From Sorex araneus (Eukaryota; Chordata; Mammalia; Eulipotyphla; Soricidae), in the NCBI RefSeq assembly GCF_027595985.1, contig NC_073306.1, positions 193,891,000 through 193,954,999 of the forward strand: a stretch of DNA of 64,000 bases. Reading direction: 5' to 3'. Below the pieces are notes generated by a model. The model was not told where the DNA came from. It worked only from the letters and a program-made list of their open reading frames with translations, and ran no database searches. Of the stretch, positions 59,621 to 64,000 are shown piece after piece; position 1 is the stretch's first letter, and every line of letters starts with the position of its first letter. A program made the translations under genes and the position numbers.

Positions 59621-60048
59621 GACAGCTGTGTCTGACTGTATTGGCTACAAATCTGAAACCTGACTCTGAGGGGCGCCCTATCGTCAAGTCTTTCTCTTTA
59701 GGCTCTGGGTCATGATTGTCTCCTTTCCAAGAAGGGTTTTCTCTCCTTTACTTGCACCCATCAGGACTAGCAAGGCACAGGCTCCCAAAACCATAGCCTC
59801 TCTTTTCCCTCATGTGATCACTTTTGGTTAGCCTGAATTCATGTTTTTTCTCATAAAAATATTTAAAGCAAATGAATTTTGACCCAGGAAATTTTATAGA
59901 TGTTCGTGGCAAGCACAATGAGGGCTTCCAGAGTCTGGCACAAATATTTGAAATCATCTAGAAATACCTGATGTTCATTTTCAATCAAATCTTGATATTA
60001 AATGAGAAGAGCATGTCCTAGACAAAGCAGAATCCTTTTAGTTATTAG

Positions 60049-60730
60049 TTGTATCTGTTGGCTATTATCTCTCCTTTAGGAGTCATTGCCCTGGACTTGG
60101 AAGATGATGTAAGATGCTTGGAACACTATCAACGTTTTCTCATGGAGGGGCTCATAATATGCCGTAACAAACCCCCTTGTGACACCAAATCAGCTGCCAC
60201 TGAACAAGGCCCTAATGTGAAATCTACCATCTTTTTTGAAAGAGGCTCTCAGGAAATATAACCCTAAGAACCTTGACTTTACTTAAAAGGAAAAGCTTAA
60301 GGATCACTTCATGCAACCACCATTAGCATGGAAAGCTTTCGTTTTGGAAGCTGTCCTTATGTCCCTTCAAGTTGCCTGAATGAGTTACTGTTATTGGCTC
60401 CCACAATCACAACTCTGCTGGAGCAGCAGTAGAGGAGCAATGGAGAGCCAACTTCTTGATCACAGTTCTGAGAACTGCTCCAGCCACATTTGGCTTTCCC
60501 CGTGGAAAGGAGTCATGGAAGGGCATTGGAAAAATTAGTGCCAAACATGCCATGCAACAGGCCCCACAGGACCTTGCCCAAAGTGTGGCAATCACTGGGT
60601 ACAAGACCTGCCCAGAGTTGAAGGACAAGGTAGGAGAGTCCCAGTCCAGAATGATGAATGAGGCTTCTAAATGATCAAACACACAGAGGAGGGACCAGGG
60701 CAATGCTAGCATGATTGGTAAGATAATCAC
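60049..60730 (+). pseudogene. Possible ERV1 gag relic, copy B
   Basis: Counterpart of 9979-10660, slightly better preserved in the HYQRFLMEGL and FFERG parts because copy A has about 20 extra bases near 10000. Confidence 0.35.
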
Positions 60731-62374
60731 TTACTTCAGGACACTAGACTGACTAACTTTTAAATTCCTATTCTGGATCCCTGTCCAGAAGCATCTATGA
60801 AGTTATTGGGGGCCACAGAAAGCCGTGTGACCTGCCACTGTACTTATTAGCTTTGCTGCTTGTGGAATGACCACCATTTCCATCACTCCAGTGGTTGATG
60901 ATTGTCTGTATAATTTCTGGGGCTGAGATTGTCTTTAACACATACATGCCTAGTCTCAGAATCTTCTGTGTACTGAAAGCTTCTGTACACAAGTACAGTT
61001 ATTTAATTTGTTCAAACTGAGAATTAGGATTTGAAAGAAATGGATAATTCCATTTGGCCAAGCAGCACTCCAGGGAGAGTCGTAAACAAAACTAGCATGT
61101 GGTAGCTCTAATACTGCTGTTATTTCTCAAATAGATATTTAGGTGCTTTAAAATCAGAAACTAAAGCAGTTCTGCATCTAATAATTGACCAACTCTTAGC
61201 TCATGGATTTTGGAGGCATTGTGAATTCCTCTGCTTATATGGTTATTATTATTATTATATTATTATATTTTTATTATTTTTCTGACCTTTTCATTTTGGC
61301 ATCAATAAGAACAGTCAGTAGGGAATATAGGATGTTGCAGAAATTAAGAATGATAATCAATGCATTGCTCCAATACCCCCAGCAGTCCCCAAACATGTAT
61401 AACCCTGGGTCACATTCCTCCATCACCTGAGTGATTCATTCTTCTGGCTTTATGCATTCCTGCAGCATAGGACTCTCATATCTCTTTTCTTTTTATTGTA
61501 ATATAAGAAGGTGATCGACACGTCTCACATGGACTGTTTCTTTTGGGTATTCAATGACAGAGTGTTCATCAGTTTCCCTTATAAAATGTCAGTAGACACT
61601 CCATCTCAAACCACCTTGTAGACTCCATCACTCCAATGCCTTAAATCTTGTGCACTCTGAAAATTGCTACATAGACAGAATCAGTGATATTGTTTATGAT
61701 TCTTTTAGGCCAACTGATTACATGCAGGGTGACCATGGCATTTTCTCCGCCTTCTAGCACAGGAGGCCTTCAAATAGAATCTAGAAGGAAACATAGTCAT
61801 CCATACACCTTAACAAATTGTGTTCTTTCTATAAACCAAGGGTAATCTCTTACTGCCTAACAGTTGTCTCCTCAAATATCATGCACACCCATTGAAAAGT
61901 ACAGACTTGACTTAAAAATCGTATATTGCCATGAATTCAAGTACCTTACTACCTATGTCCAGGGAGTAATTTTCTCACAATTCAAATACTTATTTTTCCG
62001 TAAGATCCTAAAAATGGCCTGAGCAATATTACAGCTCATGGGGCATTTTCCTTCACACTTGGCTGACTGAAATTTAGTCCTTGGCACATCCTATGGTTCC
62101 CTGAAACTTGCAGGAATGGTCTCTGGGCCCAGAGCTAGGAGTAAGCCCTTAGCGTAGCCAGATATGGCCCAACAAAACGAAGTAAAATAAAACACCTGAA
62201 AACACATGCCAGCGGACCTGATAGAAATTCCATAGTCCTCTGAAAAATCTGGAAAATCTAAACTTCATTCTGTTCTCAAATGATAGTTATTTTGCTGGAG
62301 AATAAACCGCAATTCCAGGTAAGAAGTAGTCACTTACCGTTGTAGTGGGGAAGAATTTATCTATCCCCAGAATA
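60731..62374. other. Duplicated stretch of copy B without recognised gene
   Basis: Counterpart of 10661-11845 and 12651-13113, with the empty site for the copy A RTE dimer at 61913-61924. Nothing else recognised. Confidence 0.45.
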
Positions 62375-62876
62375 TTTGGCTCCACTAGCCGAATTCATAC
62401 TCTGATCAAAGTCCTAAAGCTAAGCTAATATATAGACTTTAAGTATGCTCTCCTGTTCTGATGTACATGCTTCTGTTTAGAAGTAAAAGTGATAGCTTTT
62501 GACTATGAAAGAAAGCCCCATTAAACATTGATGGTGAGAAATGTACCATGGTGAAGGAATGTGTGATGGAACATTCTGTGACCGAAACTCAACAACTTTG
62601 TAATTATAAATATCTCATGAAATTCAGTTAAAAAAAAAAAAGCCCAATAAGTACATCCTCAACTAGTCAAACACCTAGAAACACATTATCTGCTCCAAGT
62701 GTTGTCCTGGATGACTTATGTTTATTATTTTATGCTACCAACAGTTTTGAAATTAGGAAGTTGATAGTTTGAGCTAAAATTTCAAAGTGCTTAATGAATA
62801 AAACTTGAGAGTAACAGGAGACCAAAGCATTTACTTAAGGTTAAAAGAAACAGTATTGAAAACATTTTGGTAGAGG
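62375..62876 (+). other. Unique stretch with an old L1 3' end
   Basis: About 62500-62640 has ggaatgtgtgatggaacatt, tgtgaccgaaactcaacaac and an A-run: a worn L1 3' UTR. The rest is unassigned. Confidence 0.45.
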
Positions 62877-64000
62877 ACTTCCTGCTTCCTCATCCAGGTG
62901 TGCCAGCCCTCCTCACTGAGCATACCAGCTTTCTGTTCCCGAGGGCTCCATGCGGCCCCAGGACCTGATCTCAACCCAGCGTTAATCAGAGCAGTGACCT
63001 CTGCCCCCAGACGCTGCCACAGATCCAAGCTTCCTGCTTCCTCATTCAGGTGTGCCGGGCCCCCTCACTGGACACTCCAGCCCTCCGCTCCTGCATGCCC
63101 TGCGCAGCCCCAGGACTGGATCTCAACCTAGTGTGCGGTGGGAAGGGATTTTCATCCATGAGTGCCGCCAGTCATTCGGGGCTACAGAGGACGTGGCCTT
63201 GTGGTAGTGGGCGTGGCCTCCGCTGCAGTGGGCGTGGTCTCTAGGGCGGTGGCCGCTTATGAAGAAACAGTTATTTTTCCATGTTTTCATGGACTTGACA
63301 AACATCTCAATCTCTATTTCCTAACTTTGTGGAGATCTCCACAGCTACCTCAAAGAGAAGAGACAAATAAGCCACTAGCCCTCACCAATTGCACCAAAAT
63401 ATCAAAACCTCACAAAGAGAGAACAGCTCTACTGAACTGGAAAGTCCTCACAAAGAGAGAACAGCTCTAGTGAACTGGAAAGTCCCAACTCCATACAACC
63501 ATGACAGCATGAATAAACAGCGCAAATACCCACAGCAAGGAGAGGATGAAGAAAAGAGTCCAGAGGCGTCAGCAGGGGTTTTGCAAATTCTCAGATAAAG
63601 AATTCAGAGAAGAAATTCTGAGAATGTTCATTGAACTTAAAGAAACTGTGGAGCAGTCAGCGAAGAAATTGCAGGAAGAAATGAGAGCAGAAATAGGAAA
63701 GCTATATTCAGAAATGTCACAAATGAAAGACTCAGTAGAAGAAATAAAAAAACACAGTGGGAGCCCTCAACAGTAGACTGGCTACCACTGAAGATCGAAT
63801 TAGTGAACTTGAAGATGAGCAGCAGAAAGCCCACAGGATACAACAAACAATTGGAAAAGACCTCAAAATAGCTCTAGGGCAAATCAGAGATCTAGGGGAT
63901 GATGCCAAGAGGAATAACCTAAGAATCATTGGAGTTTTGGAAGGATAGGGAGGAAACCCTAAAGAGAAAGGCACAGTTAAAGAAATCATTACGGAAAAGT
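62877..64000 (+). mobile_element. L1 5' UTR and ORF1, running off the window
   Basis: Two related GC-rich units at 62877-63029 and 63030-63130 (both start cttcctgcttcctcat), GTGGGCGTGGC-type motifs near 63190-63250, a 36-base unit repeated around 63410-63480, then ORF1 from about 63510. ORF1 has the coiled coil ([38 protein letters not shown]) split by a frameshift near 63750 in an A-run, then RRM-domain text (NNLRIIGVLEG) ending in a stop. Confidence 0.9.

Larger units (their letters stand above)
49183..62374. repeat. Segmental duplication, copy B
   Basis: Direct counterpart of 3164-13113. It starts immediately after an ACTT simple repeat and ends near 62374, where the two copies stop matching. 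It carries a private RTE insertion (54466-58469), a 24-base tandem doubling near 51010-51060 and about 55 extra bases near 54235. The private insertions and scattered differences show that the copies are separate loci, not an assembly doubling. Confidence 0.93.

Overview
This window is mammalian nuclear DNA, and the repeats point to a shrew, most likely the common shrew Sorex araneus or a close relative. Three repeat families support this: many copies of a tRNA-headed SINE of the shrew (SOR) type, a young L1 lineage with its own 3' end, and many copies of an RTE-clade LINE whose endonuclease and reverse transcriptase resemble nematode RTE elements. I recall a published report of an RTE transferred between parasitic nematodes and the common shrew; these copies fit that element.

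There is one host gene, on the minus strand from 47576 down to 23000: a UDP-glucuronosyltransferase of the UGT2B type. All six exons (724, 149, 132, 88, 220 and 280 coding bases) have good splice sites and join in frame to 530 codons, the family length. The only lesion is a TAA at codon 142 in exon 1, where relatives have CAA. The locus is therefore either a very young pseudogene, a segregating null allele, or a sequence error.

The gene lies between two direct copies of a segmental duplication, copy A (3164-13113) and copy B (49183-62374), spaced about 46 kb apart. This is the layout expected inside a tandem UGT2 array. Both copies carry what look like decayed UGT exon 2 and exon 3 pieces on the minus strand, so an older UGT unit seems to have been duplicated along with them. 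Copy A later received an RTE 3'-end dimer (11846-12650). Copy B later received a near-full-length RTE (54466-58469), which was then hit by an L1-tailed composite retroposon.

Layout: 1-3163 is a betaretrovirus-like provirus remnant (env, pol, gag reading leftward). Then come copy A (to 13113), a repeat-rich spacer with L1 ends, SINEs and a 1.6 kb LTR element with fold-back ends inside an RTE (13114-22181), the UGT gene with introns full of L1, SINE and RTE-tailed SINE copies (22182-47618), a short 5' flank, copy B (49183-62374), and the start of another L1 (62877 to the window end).

The most interesting material is the retroposon biology. A SINE carries the RTE 3' tail and shares its body with the RTE 5' region. 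An RTE lineage has a tandemly duplicated 3' end. A composite element has an L1-derived 3' end. A proviral LTR element has the same terminal sequence, inverted, at both ends. I see no bacterial, phage or CRISPR features.
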